Assembly: GCA_046329555.1 (NCBI GenBank)
Contig: JAXLUK010000001.1
Coordinates: 806,001 to 870,000, forward strand
Reading direction: 5' to 3'
Source of the DNA: UBA1941 sp046329555
GTDB taxonomy: Bacteria; Bacteroidota; Bacteroidia; Chitinophagales; LD1
DNA length: 64,000 nucleotides
In this document: positions 1 through 8,976 of the stretch, one piece after another
Layout of the letters: each line of letters begins with the position of its first letter
Position numbering within the stretch: the stretch's first letter is position 1
The notes under the pieces: generated by a model
What the model was told of the DNA's origin: nothing
Databases searched by the model: none
Seen by the model: only the letters and a program-made list of their open reading frames with translations
Program-made: the position numbers and the translations under genes

Positions 1-1562
1 CGGCCGGTTTTGATTTCGTTCTTCAGGAACAACTTAATTTCTTCGGGCGCGTAGGCGTTACGGTTCTTTTCAGTAACCGCAGTTTTATGCAAACCGCCCT
101 TCACCACATCGCGCGAAGGCAATACCGTGTTGCGGAACTGGAAGTTGCGAATATCAACGCCATCTTCGCTACCTGTTTTTCCTACCACTAATCCGTTCTG
201 GATGGTTACCGGATATTGTGAAGTAGTATAGAAGAGGTTATTGGCTTCGTCTTGTTCAGCAACCACGTCTAACGCATCTGCATACAGTAACAAATAGTAA
301 GAACCATTTAATGTAGAAGGAATGGTGTATTGATTATAGGCAAATGGTGCCGAGGCAGCCGTAGCCAGCGATGAACCACCGGGAATATCGATATTAAAAT
401 CGCATTGCGTAGTGCCGCACTGGAATGCTCCGGATGGAATAGAACTATTAGCCTGATTGGCGAAAAGAATTTCGTAATCGTTGGCGTTGTAGGCGTTGTA
501 AATGATGTAGTACAAATACCAACCTGATGAAGAAGCGGCATTTTGTCCACCAATATTAAACACATCCCAATTGATTTGGCGGCTGGTTCCGGTTAATGGG
601 CTATCTACATAAGCCCATGGGGCCAGGTCGATATTACCGCTTTGTACCGGATCTGGGGAAGGCGGTGTATTTCCACCTTTCAGATTGGTGGCAACATAGC
701 AGTTACCATCGGCAATAAATTCATTCACAGCAAAATTCTGGTCGATCCAGATGTATCCGCGTGCACCCCAGTTCTGGCTCCATGAATTGATGATTTTAAA
801 AGCGCCATTAGGGCCCTTTGAGTCGTCGTACCCGCCGATTACCAGTGCGTGGTAAGCATGCTGGCCTACGCGGTCGTAGGTAGTGTTACCCATCATCACA
901 TCATCGGTATTCCAGGTCATGAAGGCATCCGATAGTTTTGCACCAATCAGCACCGGTTGATTTTGCGACAGATAGCCCTTGATTTCTTGTTTATCTACGG
1001 CAATCTTCCGGTAATTCTTGATTTTATGGTTTGAGGCATCGCTGGTCCATGACGATTGCAAATTAGCCTGGCTACAGCCGCCTTCGTTACCCACGTATGG
1101 TGCAGTTTGCAGGCTGGCAACACCGCGGTTCAGCATCACATCAAGGGCGTATTGCAAGTTAGTTCCATTACAATCACTAGCGCCTTTCTTGTTGTCGTCG
1201 ATAGCCACAAACAAATCGCGAGGGCTCATTTGATTATTGGTTTGGGCTAATTGCGAGGTACTGAAACCCTCATCCATTCCATGAATAGCGGTTTTCAAGT
1301 TGTAGCCAGCAGCCCAAGCCACGCAGGTACCGTATTGGCCTTGGTCGCCGATAGGCGGAAATTTAGGCACTAAATCAACCGATGCAGGCAGGGTTGTATT
1401 GCCGAATTGTTTTGGGCTAATAGAGGTAGGAATTTTAGAGGGATCGTCAGTACCAAGCCAACCCAGCTTGTACAACGTGTTCACCACTTGTTCTACCTTG
1501 GTGCAGGAACCCAGCCCTGAAATAAGGCCAACAACCAGCACAGCGAATAGTAGTTTTTTCAT
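1..1562 (-). CDS. Papain-like (C1) cysteine protease lipoprotein, partial
   Basis: The gene reads leftward and its 3' end lies outside the window, so about 520 codons are visible with no in-frame stop. The start at 1560-1562 gives a lipoprotein signal peptide with a lipobox ending LGSC at Cys20. The catalytic region follows directly, without a visible inhibitory propeptide: DQGQYGTCVAWA supplies the oxyanion Gln74 and predicted nucleophile Cys80, GQHAYHALVIGGYDD the catalytic His, and INSWSQNWGARGYIW the Asn. This order and spacing are those of family C1 peptidases. The remaining ~270 residues contain Ig-like/beta-rich sequence of unclear role. It probably acts at the cell surface or in the periplasm on proteins or peptides. 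It starts 44 bp after the stop of the upstream peptide-type permease and may be co-transcribed with it, which would fit peptide degradation and uptake (inference). Confidence 0.85.
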   Translation of the reverse strand, partial: MKKLLFAVLVVGLISGLGSCTKVEQVVNTLYKLGWLGTDDPSKIPTSISPKQFGNTTLPASVDLVPKFPPIGDQGQYGTCVAWAAGYNLKTAIHGMDEGFSTSQLAQTNNQMSPRDLFVAIDDNKKGASDCNGTNLQYALDVMLNRGVASLQTAPYVGNEGGCSQANLQSSWTSDASNHKIKNYRKIAVDKQEIKGYLSQNQPVLIGAKLSDAFMTWNTDDVMMGNTTYDRVGQHAYHALVIGGYDDSKGPNGAFKIINSWSQNWGARGYIWIDQNFAVNEFIADGNCYVATNLKGGNTPPSPDPVQSGNIDLAPWAYVDSPLTGTSRQINWDVFNIGGQNAASSSGWYLYYIIYNAYNANDYEILFANQANSSIPSGAFQCGTTQCDFNIDIPGGSSLATAASAPFAYNQYTIPSTLNGSYYLLLYADALDVVAEQDEANNLFYTTSQYPVTIQNGLVVGKTGSEDGVDIRNFQFRNTVLPSRDVVKGGLHKTAVTEKNRNAYAPEEIKLFLKNEIKTG

Positions 1563-1605
1563 AAATTTTAGTTTGTTGAAAAATGAGCACTAAAGATAGT
1601 AATTC

Positions 1606-2685
1606 TTATTTCACCGTTACCCGCGGGTCGAGGAAGGAATACAGAATATCCGTTAATACATTCATCACCACAAAAATGACCGCCACGAATAGCGACAGGC
1701 CCATGACCACCGGGAAGTCAAAGTTTTTAATCGCATTGATGGTTTGCGAGCCTAATCCGTTGTAGTTGAACACTTCTTCAATAAAGTACGCGCCGGTAAA
1801 CAGGGCGGCTAACCATCCCGAAATACTGGTCACTACCGGATTCAGCGCATTGCGCAGGGTATGCTTAAACACCACATAAAAATTGCTGAGGCCCTTGGCG
1901 CGGGCGGTGCGCACATAATCCATCGACATCACATCCAGCATAGAACTGCGCGTGAGCTGGGTAATGATGGCAATGGGCCTTATTCCCAGAGCCAGAACCG
2001 GTAACAACAAATTTTTCCACAGATACACTTCGTTGCCGTAATCATCAATCCACACCAGCGGTCCCTGGTGATTCAAGCCAGTGACTGCAGATAAGTAGTA
2101 ACCAAAAATCATGGCGATGATAAAGGCTGAAAAAAAAGCCGGCTGTGAAATGCCCAAATTAGACAGGAACAAAATGGCATTGTCCCAAAAGGAGTATTGT
2201 TTCAACGCGGCGAATACGCCTAATACAATGCCGATGACGCTGGCCAGCGCCATTGCGCACAGCGCCAAAATAGCTGTTGGAAACATCTTTTCACTAATCA
2301 CCTCGGTTACTCTCCTTCTGGTTTGAAAGGAGCGACCAAAATTGGGTGTTTTCAGTACCAGGGAGCGCGGCCCTATTGAAAGCAGGCGAACATAGGAGAC
2401 TTCATGCGGCGCCAGCCAGGTAGGATGACTATCATCACTTAAATGGTGCATGGAGAGCGGTGAAATATCATTGAAATAATAACCCAGCCGGATGTACCAA
2501 GGCAGATTGAGGCGGAATTCACGCTCAATGGCTTTTACCGAAGCCACATCAGCGCGCTGGCCCAGCGTCATTCGCGCCGAGTTTACCGGAAGCACATTAA
2601 ACAGCACAAAAATGAATACCACCACTCCTACCACCACCAATAAGCCGTTAAACAGCCGGGAAGCCAGAAATTTGAGGTATTGCAT
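1606..2685 (-). CDS. OppB/DppB-type ABC transporter permease
   Basis: Integral inner-membrane permease (359 aa) of the binding-protein-dependent peptide/nickel class. The N-terminus has a membrane anchor and the OppB_N-like stretch (NVLPVNSARMTLGQ). Further membrane segments follow, with the EAA-type coupling loop DYVRTARAKGLSNFYVVFKH, where the ATPase docks, and the ending FLDPRVTVK typical of OppB. The chosen start MQYLKFL (2683-2685) excludes an in-frame upstream extension that would translate the terminator hairpin at 2710-2742. No OppC permease, ATPase or substrate-binding protein is adjacent; scattered Opp subunits are common in Bacteroidota. The substrate (oligopeptides) is inferred from the family only. 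The cysteine protease gene begins 44 bp downstream. Confidence 0.87.
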   Translation of the reverse strand: MQYLKFLASRLFNGLLVVVGVVVFIFVLFNVLPVNSARMTLGQRADVASVKAIEREFRLNLPWYIRLGYYFNDISPLSMHHLSDDSHPTWLAPHEVSYVRLLSIGPRSLVLKTPNFGRSFQTRRRVTEVISEKMFPTAILALCAMALASVIGIVLGVFAALKQYSFWDNAILFLSNLGISQPAFFSAFIIAMIFGYYLSAVTGLNHQGPLVWIDDYGNEVYLWKNLLLPVLALGIRPIAIITQLTRSSMLDVMSMDYVRTARAKGLSNFYVVFKHTLRNALNPVVTSISGWLAALFTGAYFIEEVFNYNGLGSQTINAIKNFDFPVVMGLSLFVAVIFVVMNVLTDILYSFLDPRVTVK

Positions 2686-2700
2686 GTTTCGAAAGTATAT

Positions 2701-2742
2701 AAAAAAGAAATGCTCCTTAAGGCTTTCGCACTTAAGGAGCAT
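2701..2742 (-). terminator. Rho-independent terminator after the PorE-like gene
   Basis: Reading leftward, a perfect 12-bp inverted repeat (arms 2731-2742 and 2710-2721, ATGCTCCTTAAG/CTTAAGGAGCAT) with a 9-nt loop is followed by a T-rich run (TTCTTTTTT on the minus strand). It begins 18 bp after the stop codon of the OmpA-family gene and so closes the three-gene T9SS/gliding operon. Confidence 0.88.
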
Positions 2743-2759
2743 CTGGTCTACTAAGTTTA

Positions 2760-4955
2760 TTATTTCACCTTAAGCACCTTGAATTCGGTGCGGCGGTTTT
2801 CCTGGTGTTGAGTTTCCGTACAGGTTGATTTTTGAGCTCCTTCACAGGCGCAATTGTTAACCAGACGGCGTTCGCCATAACCGGCAGCAATCATGCGTTT
2901 GCCTTCCACGCCATTCTGAATCAAATAATCCACACAACTTTTCGCACGCTTGGCAGATAACTCATCGTTATACTTAACTGTAGCGCGGCAATCGGTGTGA
3001 GAGCTTAATTCAATTTCCATTAACGGGAACTTCCTCATCAGTTCTAATACCTTATTCAACTGAATAGCGGCATCAGGACGGATATTCCATTTATTCAAAT
3101 CGTAATAAAGGTTTTCGATCTTGATGACAATACCTTTTTCGATATAAGTCAAATCCAGCGTTTCGTAGATGCTTGCCGGAGCAACCTTACCCTTGGTGGT
3201 AATTTTACGACAAGGACGGTCGTAGCTGCCATCAGGGTTTGCGGCAATTTTAGTAGCGCAAATTTCGTAATCTGTTTCTGGTTGAAGATCAAAATGGCAC
3301 TTGCAGTCTTTACCAATTTCACAAGTTCTCTTTTCACCTGTAGCCAGATTGGTAATCTCTACTATTGCGCCAACCGAAGTTACAGAAGCCTCATTCACCT
3401 TATGTTCATTCACACAAACATTCAGATCAATTCCCCCCATTTTGCTCAACGGAATCTGAACCATTTGGTTGGCCTTTGTAGTAGTTACGTTAACGCTGTT
3501 TGGTTCGTATTCTTTTTGTGAAGCACTTACCTTGTAGCTGTGTTCAGGCAATGCAGGGAAACAAAAATCACCCTTCGCGCCTGCTGAACGAGTTCCTATC
3601 ACCACATTGTCTTCCAATAATTTCACTTCGCTGTTTGGCAGTGGATTCAAGGTGCGGGCATCTACTACTGTGCCGCACAGGGTGATACCATTTTTCGAGA
3701 ATTTGTAGATATCGTCTTCCCCTTTACCACCATCGCGGTTACTGGCCAGATAGCCATTCGCATTTTTACCGTCTATTATAAATCCGAAATCATCCCACTT
3801 GGTGTTAATTGGAGCACCTTGATTTTGAACATCTTTCCATTCCCCTCCGGAATAAGCAGCACTGTAAACATCTAAACCACCTAAGCCGGTGCGGCTGTCG
3901 CTGGAGAAATACAACGTACCATCTTCAGCCATAAAAGGGAATGCCTCACGGCCTGCGGTGTTCACATATTTTCCCAAATTAATTGGAGGCCCCCAATTCA
4001 CGCCATCTTTATAAGAAACGTATAAATCGGTTTCACCGTAACCACCGGGCATATCCGAAATAAAGAACATCCGGCGACCGTCTTTTGAAAGGGTTGGGTG
4101 CCCACATGAATATTCATTGTTTCCGAAAGGAACTTCCGTAACATTTTGCCAGCGTGCATCAACCTCATTCCATTCTGCGCGCATAATTTTCAACTTCACA
4201 ATTTTATCCTTGCTCTTCTTTACCTTGCTGCGGATATAATTGCTGCGGGTGAAATACAATTCTTTTCCATCCGGAGACACCACACATGGTCCTTCGTGGT
4301 AGCGTGCATTTACCTTTTTATTCTTGATTTTATTGCCGCTGTGATCACCACTTGAGAAATACACATCGTAGAAATTTCTACCCGTCCATTCATCGGTACG
4401 CAAAACGCTGGCACCACGACCCTTGTTGCTGCTAAACAAGATACCGTCTTTCCAAAAAGCAGGTCCCATTTCGCTGGCTGCGGAATTCACTTCCGGTACT
4501 GGAATAATGGTGAACACCTTGGTGTCGTTAGCCAGTAATTTCATTTTGTCGCCATTGGCCGCCAATTCCTTGCCGCGGGCATCAGTAGGCATTAACTCAC
4601 TGTATTGTTTGAAGGCGGCAGCAGCTTCATCATACTTTCCGTTGGCGCGCAATTCAATACCATAGTACAGCTTATTAATGGCTTGCGTATTCGGTATTTT
4701 AATGATTTCTCCGTACAACGCCTCTGCATTGGTATGGTCGTCCATCAGCACATAGGTGCGCGCCAGACGTTCTTTGATAGCAATATCGTTAGGATATTTC
4801 TTCATTACTGCGCGATACGCATCTGCAGCTTCAGTGAAATTGAATGACCGGAAAAAGCGATCGCCGGTTTTTGTTTTCGATACTTGCGAGAACCCGGCCA
4901 CAGCCACCGCGATGGCCAGCATTACCAGTCCGTATTTTTTAAAGTTCATTGCCAT
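2760..4955 (-). CDS. PorE-like OmpA-family protein (TPR, beta-propeller, CRD, OmpA_C)
   Basis: 731-aa exported protein. After a signal peptide it has a TPR-like helical region (about residues 25-130), a six-bladed PD40/WD40-like propeller (about 150-425; repeats such as EGPCVVSPDGKELYF, GHPTLSKDGRRMFF, AFPFMAEDGTLYF), a carboxypeptidase-regulatory-like domain (about 430-510, GTVVDARTLNPLPNSEVKL) and a C-terminal OmpA domain (about 610-731) with the peptidoglycan-contact Asp in SSHTDCR and Arg in ENRRTEF. This domain order is that of the T9SS component PorE of Porphyromonas gingivalis, which anchors the secretion apparatus to peptidoglycan. It is the last gene of an operon behind a PorP/SprF protein and a gliding-type adhesin. 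Such triads recur as paralogues, so it may serve one particular adhesin rather than the core T9SS. Confidence 0.85.
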   Translation of the reverse strand: MAMNFKKYGLVMLAIAVAVAGFSQVSKTKTGDRFFRSFNFTEAADAYRAVMKKYPNDIAIKERLARTYVLMDDHTNAEALYGEIIKIPNTQAINKLYYGIELRANGKYDEAAAAFKQYSELMPTDARGKELAANGDKMKLLANDTKVFTIIPVPEVNSAASEMGPAFWKDGILFSSNKGRGASVLRTDEWTGRNFYDVYFSSGDHSGNKIKNKKVNARYHEGPCVVSPDGKELYFTRSNYIRSKVKKSKDKIVKLKIMRAEWNEVDARWQNVTEVPFGNNEYSCGHPTLSKDGRRMFFISDMPGGYGETDLYVSYKDGVNWGPPINLGKYVNTAGREAFPFMAEDGTLYFSSDSRTGLGGLDVYSAAYSGGEWKDVQNQGAPINTKWDDFGFIIDGKNANGYLASNRDGGKGEDDIYKFSKNGITLCGTVVDARTLNPLPNSEVKLLEDNVVIGTRSAGAKGDFCFPALPEHSYKVSASQKEYEPNSVNVTTTKANQMVQIPLSKMGGIDLNVCVNEHKVNEASVTSVGAIVEITNLATGEKRTCEIGKDCKCHFDLQPETDYEICATKIAANPDGSYDRPCRKITTKGKVAPASIYETLDLTYIEKGIVIKIENLYYDLNKWNIRPDAAIQLNKVLELMRKFPLMEIELSSHTDCRATVKYNDELSAKRAKSCVDYLIQNGVEGKRMIAAGYGERRLVNNCACEGAQKSTCTETQHQENRRTEFKVLKVK

Positions 4956-4978
4956 GTTTTTAAGTCGCAGGTTATTTA

Positions 4979-5923
4979 TTAGAAGTAACGAACGTAACGC
5001 GGATTCACCAGACGCTTCTTGTTGAAGTCGAGGTCGTAACCCATCATAATTTCGTGTGATCCCGTAGTGAATTTCGAAAGTGCGGTAACTGTCAAATCAT
5101 AGGCATAACCCACGCGCCACTGCGGCGTGATATTGAAGGCGGCCATGAAGCCGTAAGAGTCGCTCAAACGGTAGCTGGCACCCAACCAAATACGGTCAAT
5201 GAAGATGAAGTTAGCGTTGAAATCAAAGGATACGGGAGCATGCTTAGGCGTCCACTTCATGAAAACCGAAGGCGCGAATTTCACTTTCTTGCCTAAATCA
5301 AAAGCGTATCCCGCAGAAGCGTTCAGCGACATATATTGGTGTGCGTCGGCAATACCGCGCTTCCATACATCGCCATTCTTCTCTAAAGAGTTCTGTAACA
5401 AGTTAGGAACAGCCATACCTACAAACCATTTCTGGCCATAAGCATAAACGCCAAATCCCAGATTAGGCATCCACAAGTTGACATTGCTTTGGAACTTTGG
5501 ATCACCCGCTTCTGTAAGACCAACCTCTGCCAAAGAAGCGCGGTAATTGGTAAAGCCTGCGCTGATACCAAAAGACAACTTGATACGCTTCGATCTTCCC
5601 AATGGAATACGATATGCAAAAGTTCCTTCCAGCTTGTTGGTATGCACCACGGTGTAACGATCGTTCACGAAAGTTAGACCAAGGGCGATATTGTTATTTT
5701 TTAACGGCGAATGGATAGAGAACGATCCGGTTTGCGGTGCTCCGGGAACATTCACCCACTGCCAGCGGTATATTGCCGCCATACTCAGCGCTTCGCGACT
5801 GCCGGCATATGCCGGGTTAAACATCAGTCCGTTGAACCGGTACATCGTATGTTGCGGGTCTTGCTGAGCCATCACACCAGTGGTGATTGCCATCAGACCG
5901 ATTATGGTTAAAAACTGCTTCAT
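4979..5923 (-). CDS. PorP/SprF family T9SS outer-membrane protein
   Basis: 314-aa outer-membrane beta-barrel with a signal peptide ending in GVMAQ. The N-terminal family signature is QDPQHTMYRFNGLMFNPAYAGSR, followed by alternating strands and a C-terminal aromatic residue (RYVRYF). SprF of Flavobacterium johnsoniae is needed to place the gliding adhesin SprB on the surface; PorP is the P. gingivalis T9SS homologue. Here it lies between the large type-B-sorted protein upstream (34 bp gap) and the PorE-like gene downstream (23 bp gap), so it is most likely the dedicated partner of that adhesin. There are many PorP/SprF paralogues per genome, so its role in general secretion is uncertain. Confidence 0.88.
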   Translation of the reverse strand: MKQFLTIIGLMAITTGVMAQQDPQHTMYRFNGLMFNPAYAGSREALSMAAIYRWQWVNVPGAPQTGSFSIHSPLKNNNIALGLTFVNDRYTVVHTNKLEGTFAYRIPLGRSKRIKLSFGISAGFTNYRASLAEVGLTEAGDPKFQSNVNLWMPNLGFGVYAYGQKWFVGMAVPNLLQNSLEKNGDVWKRGIADAHQYMSLNASAGYAFDLGKKVKFAPSVFMKWTPKHAPVSFDFNANFIFIDRIWLGASYRLSDSYGFMAAFNITPQWRVGYAYDLTVTALSKFTTGSHEIMMGYDLDFNKKRLVNPRYVRYF

Positions 5924-5957
5924 TAGTTTTTAGTTTTTCTGATTAATGATTAGGGGA

Positions 5958-8663
5958 TTAACGATGAATTACGATGTAGCCAACTTTGTCTTTCAACCCA
6001 TCGGCATTGTATTTGAAAATATACCAGTAAGAACCATCGGGAAGCGGCTCATTGTTGCGCTTCCAGGTACCTTGCCAGTCATTCTGATAACCTTCGCCAT
6101 CATTGCGCCAAACTTCTTCGCCGTAGCGGTTGAATACAAGCAACTGTGATTTAGGATATTCTTCCGCCGAAGGAATAACGAACTTATCATTCTTGCCATC
6201 CCCATCCGGTGAGAATCCTTCCGGAATGCGGAATGCCGGTTTAGGAAGAACCGAAATACGAACCATGGCGTTATCACACAAGGTCACATTTCCTTCAGTT
6301 TTGCATAAGGTGTAGCAGAAAGAATCTACGCCAATTCCAATCAGATTGTCGGCATACGGATCGTACGGATAATCATCAGCCGGAACATAGGTAATCTGTC
6401 CGTTTTCAACTGTGGCGGTACCATGCAACGGCTGGCTGCACAGGCTCAGCACATCAGTGGCGCTGCGCGTATCATTCGCTCGCACATCAATACCTATTTG
6501 CTGCTCCTGATTGGTGGTGGCATTGTCGTCACGAGCGTTAATCGGAACAATCACGTAGATGGTGCGGCTAACGCAAGCACCAGCTTTATCACAGATGGTG
6601 TAATGCACCGTATCTACTCCGGTAAAGGCCGGATCGGGTTGGTAGCAATAAACACTATCATTCAGCAAATGAACATGACCGTTGTTGCTGGTAGTCGTGT
6701 CTAAGGCAGTAACCGTCAACGCATCGCCTGCATCAATATCATTTCCCAGGCGAAGAATGTTCACCAGACCGCAATTTTCCCATTGATAATTAATCACTGT
6801 ATCTACTGCTGTAGGTGGATCATTTCGCGGCGTAACGGTAATAATTACAGTGGTGGTATCGCAAGTAGGATATTGATTACAGATCACCACCTTCACTACT
6901 TCTTGTCCGTTGTAATTTGGCGGCGGCACAATTGTTACACATGGATTTGTTCCGAATGACGTACTTACCGGACGAACGGTATCGATTGAGGCCGGATAAA
7001 TATTTGTTATTTGAACCAGGTAACCATTCTGATCGGTATAAGTAATACATTGGGTAACGCTGGAATCTTCAGGGAAAGTAACGCGTACCGTATCTTGAGT
7101 TACCGGAGGTTGATTACATGTTTGAACAAACACATCTACACGAGCCAGATTGCAAAGGCGCGGTGTTCCTTGGTCGCAAGCCAGATAAGTAAAGAAATCC
7201 TGACCGTTATAATTAGCATCAGGTGTATATAAGTAATGAGCAGAATCGGTGCGTACCACATTGCCGTGCGCCGGAGGTCCGATAATTCCGATACCTAATG
7301 AGTCGCTCAAAGTTACTACCGTACCTTCCGGATCATAGTCATTGGCCGTAACATTAATTGGTACGTTCAGATTCCGACAAACATAGGCCGTATCTTTGTT
7401 GGTGATGGGGTTCAGGCCGTTACAAGGACTATTGGTGATATTGATGCTCAATACTCCGGTATCGCAAAAACACTGGTTGCAGACAGAATAACGAATTTGG
7501 TCGGTTGTGCCCGCCACACTAATACCATTGGCAGCATAAACAATCTGGTTGTTAACAACCGAAGCCGAACCGTTTGTAGGTTGCTGAGAAATAGTTACGG
7601 TAACATTTCCGCCATTGATAGGCAATACGTCATTGCGCAACACATTGTAAGTGTTGGTGCAGGTGCTGCTATATCCTGCATAATAAATATCGGCAACAGC
7701 CTGTGGTTTTCTGCATGGTGCCTGCGTTACAGTAACTTCAAGCAATGCCGTATCGCAACCGCAATCGGTACAAACGGCATAATAGATAGAATCTAAACCG
7801 AAGCCTGTTCCGCCGGCTTTGTAAGTCACCACACCACCGCTTACGGTAGCCGTACCGCCATATTTTGGCGTATTCAATAAGGTAACCACTGCAGTTCCGA
7901 ACCCAGAGGCATTCGCATCGTTCAGCAGAACATTTACCGCTGAGGTTTGAACTTGTTCTACAGTTAAAACATCGTTCTGTGCATTTACAGGCTGGCAGGT
8001 AGTCTGGTTCAGATACACGGTTGCCGTATCACAAAGATTGCCCGGACAAGTATTGCAAATAGCATAGGTGAAAGTATCCGGACCGGTATACCCCGCATTG
8101 CCATTGAAGAGAACACTCCCATTAACTACCGTTGCCGTACCATGAACAGGAGCCTGCAACACTGTAGTAGTTAGCGCACCACCGGCAATGTTGACGTCGT
8201 TGGCCACCACATTCAGTGTTTGCGGCACGTTGTTATATACTTGAAATACATCGTCAGCAGCATTTGGAGCCGGGCAGTATGGAGCTACATAAATATCTAC
8301 CAATCCCTGAGCACAATTGCCACAAGCGTTACAAACTTCATAAGTAATGTAATCATGACCAACGAAACCTGGATTAGGAACATAACGCAATACTGAGTCA
8401 TTAATAAAGGTCGCGGTTCCATGGGCAGGTGCCTGAACGATGTTCACCAAGGCCGGAACCAGTTGAATGCTGCTTCCGTTAAAGATTACATCATTGCGAC
8501 CAACATTAAAATCAATAGGAACATTCCGCAAGGTGGTGGTGTCATCACCCTTCGGAAACGGAATGGGGCATTGCGCCGAGGCGCTGTTTGCCAAAAGCAG
8601 CATAAGGCCCAGGGCCAGAACATTAAAAAACGTGATTTTAGCTGCGGTAAAGCGCTGTTTCAT
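5958..8663 (-). CDS. Ig-like/cadherin-like repeat adhesin with T9SS type B (CHU_C) sorting domain
   Basis: 901-aa secreted surface protein. Start MKQRFTAAK (8661-8663) gives a signal peptide cleaved after NSASA; it is also supported by a promoter whose -7 box lies at 8721-8728, which rules out the longer in-frame start. About eight tandem Ig-like domains of roughly 90 residues follow, each with motifs like AADDVFQV.N.PQTLNVVANDV, HGTATVVNG and DTFTYAICN, and many Cys pairs (CNxCxC). The last ~90 residues are the gliding-motility-associated C-terminal domain: FRIPEGFSPDGDGKNDKF, VFNRYGEEVW, PDGSYWYIF and VGYIVIHR. The protein should be exported by Sec, then T9SS, and kept on the surface with PorP/SprF help. 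It is the first gene of the operon and resembles SprB in arrangement though much shorter. A role in adhesion or gliding is inferred. Confidence 0.85.
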   Translation of the reverse strand: MKQRFTAAKITFFNVLALGLMLLLANSASAQCPIPFPKGDDTTTLRNVPIDFNVGRNDVIFNGSSIQLVPALVNIVQAPAHGTATFINDSVLRYVPNPGFVGHDYITYEVCNACGNCAQGLVDIYVAPYCPAPNAADDVFQVYNNVPQTLNVVANDVNIAGGALTTTVLQAPVHGTATVVNGSVLFNGNAGYTGPDTFTYAICNTCPGNLCDTATVYLNQTTCQPVNAQNDVLTVEQVQTSAVNVLLNDANASGFGTAVVTLLNTPKYGGTATVSGGVVTYKAGGTGFGLDSIYYAVCTDCGCDTALLEVTVTQAPCRKPQAVADIYYAGYSSTCTNTYNVLRNDVLPINGGNVTVTISQQPTNGSASVVNNQIVYAANGISVAGTTDQIRYSVCNQCFCDTGVLSINITNSPCNGLNPITNKDTAYVCRNLNVPINVTANDYDPEGTVVTLSDSLGIGIIGPPAHGNVVRTDSAHYLYTPDANYNGQDFFTYLACDQGTPRLCNLARVDVFVQTCNQPPVTQDTVRVTFPEDSSVTQCITYTDQNGYLVQITNIYPASIDTVRPVSTSFGTNPCVTIVPPPNYNGQEVVKVVICNQYPTCDTTTVIITVTPRNDPPTAVDTVINYQWENCGLVNILRLGNDIDAGDALTVTALDTTTSNNGHVHLLNDSVYCYQPDPAFTGVDTVHYTICDKAGACVSRTIYVIVPINARDDNATTNQEQQIGIDVRANDTRSATDVLSLCSQPLHGTATVENGQITYVPADDYPYDPYADNLIGIGVDSFCYTLCKTEGNVTLCDNAMVRISVLPKPAFRIPEGFSPDGDGKNDKFVIPSAEEYPKSQLLVFNRYGEEVWRNDGEGYQNDWQGTWKRNNEPLPDGSYWYIFKYNADGLKDKVGYIVIHR

Positions 8664-8720
8664 CTGAAATTTTTTTGAGGCAGGTGTACGGCACGATATA
8701 ATTTCCATGCCAATTTCGCG

Positions 8721-8750
8721 CAAAACTATACTTTAACTAAAAAAAGTCAA
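8721..8750 (-). promoter_or_regulatory. Bacteroidota-type promoter of the adhesin-PorP-PorE operon
   Basis: On the minus strand a TTG (-33 type, 8748-8750) is separated by 19 nt from TAGTTTTG (8721-8728), an exact match to the Bacteroidetes -7 consensus TAnnTTTG. Transcription would start about 45-50 nt before the ATG at 8663. Confidence 0.55.
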
Positions 8751-8902
8751 GCTATTTTTAAATTAGTTACTGCTCAACGTCAATTTATTGTCATCAAAAA
8801 TAGACGTATGGTAAATAGTCCGCTCTACAACCCTTCGTACATTATAAACCGTTAAAAAGCAACCATTAGCCTATTTAATTGTTACTTTTAATCGAAGAAC
8901 CC

Positions 8903-8923
8903 GCACTTTTGTTAAGAAAGTGC
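8903..8923. promoter_or_regulatory. Palindrome upstream of clpC
   Basis: GCACTTT (8903-8909) and AAAGTGC (8917-8923) form a perfect 7-bp inverted repeat with a 7-nt spacer, 53 bp upstream of the clpC ATG. A weak promoter-like pair follows it (TTG at 8931-8933, TATTTTTTG about 20 nt later). It could be an operator for heat-shock control. It does not match CIRCE, which is longer and has a 9-nt spacer. Confidence 0.3.
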
Positions 8924-8976
8924 AGCCAAATTGGCATGGAAAGGGTTTTGGATTATTTTTTGACATACTCACACGC

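Noticed and set aside
8903..8923. CIRCE heat-shock operator upstream of clpC
   Set aside because: Spacer (7 nt) and arm sequence do not match TTAGCACTC-N9-GAGTGCTAA.
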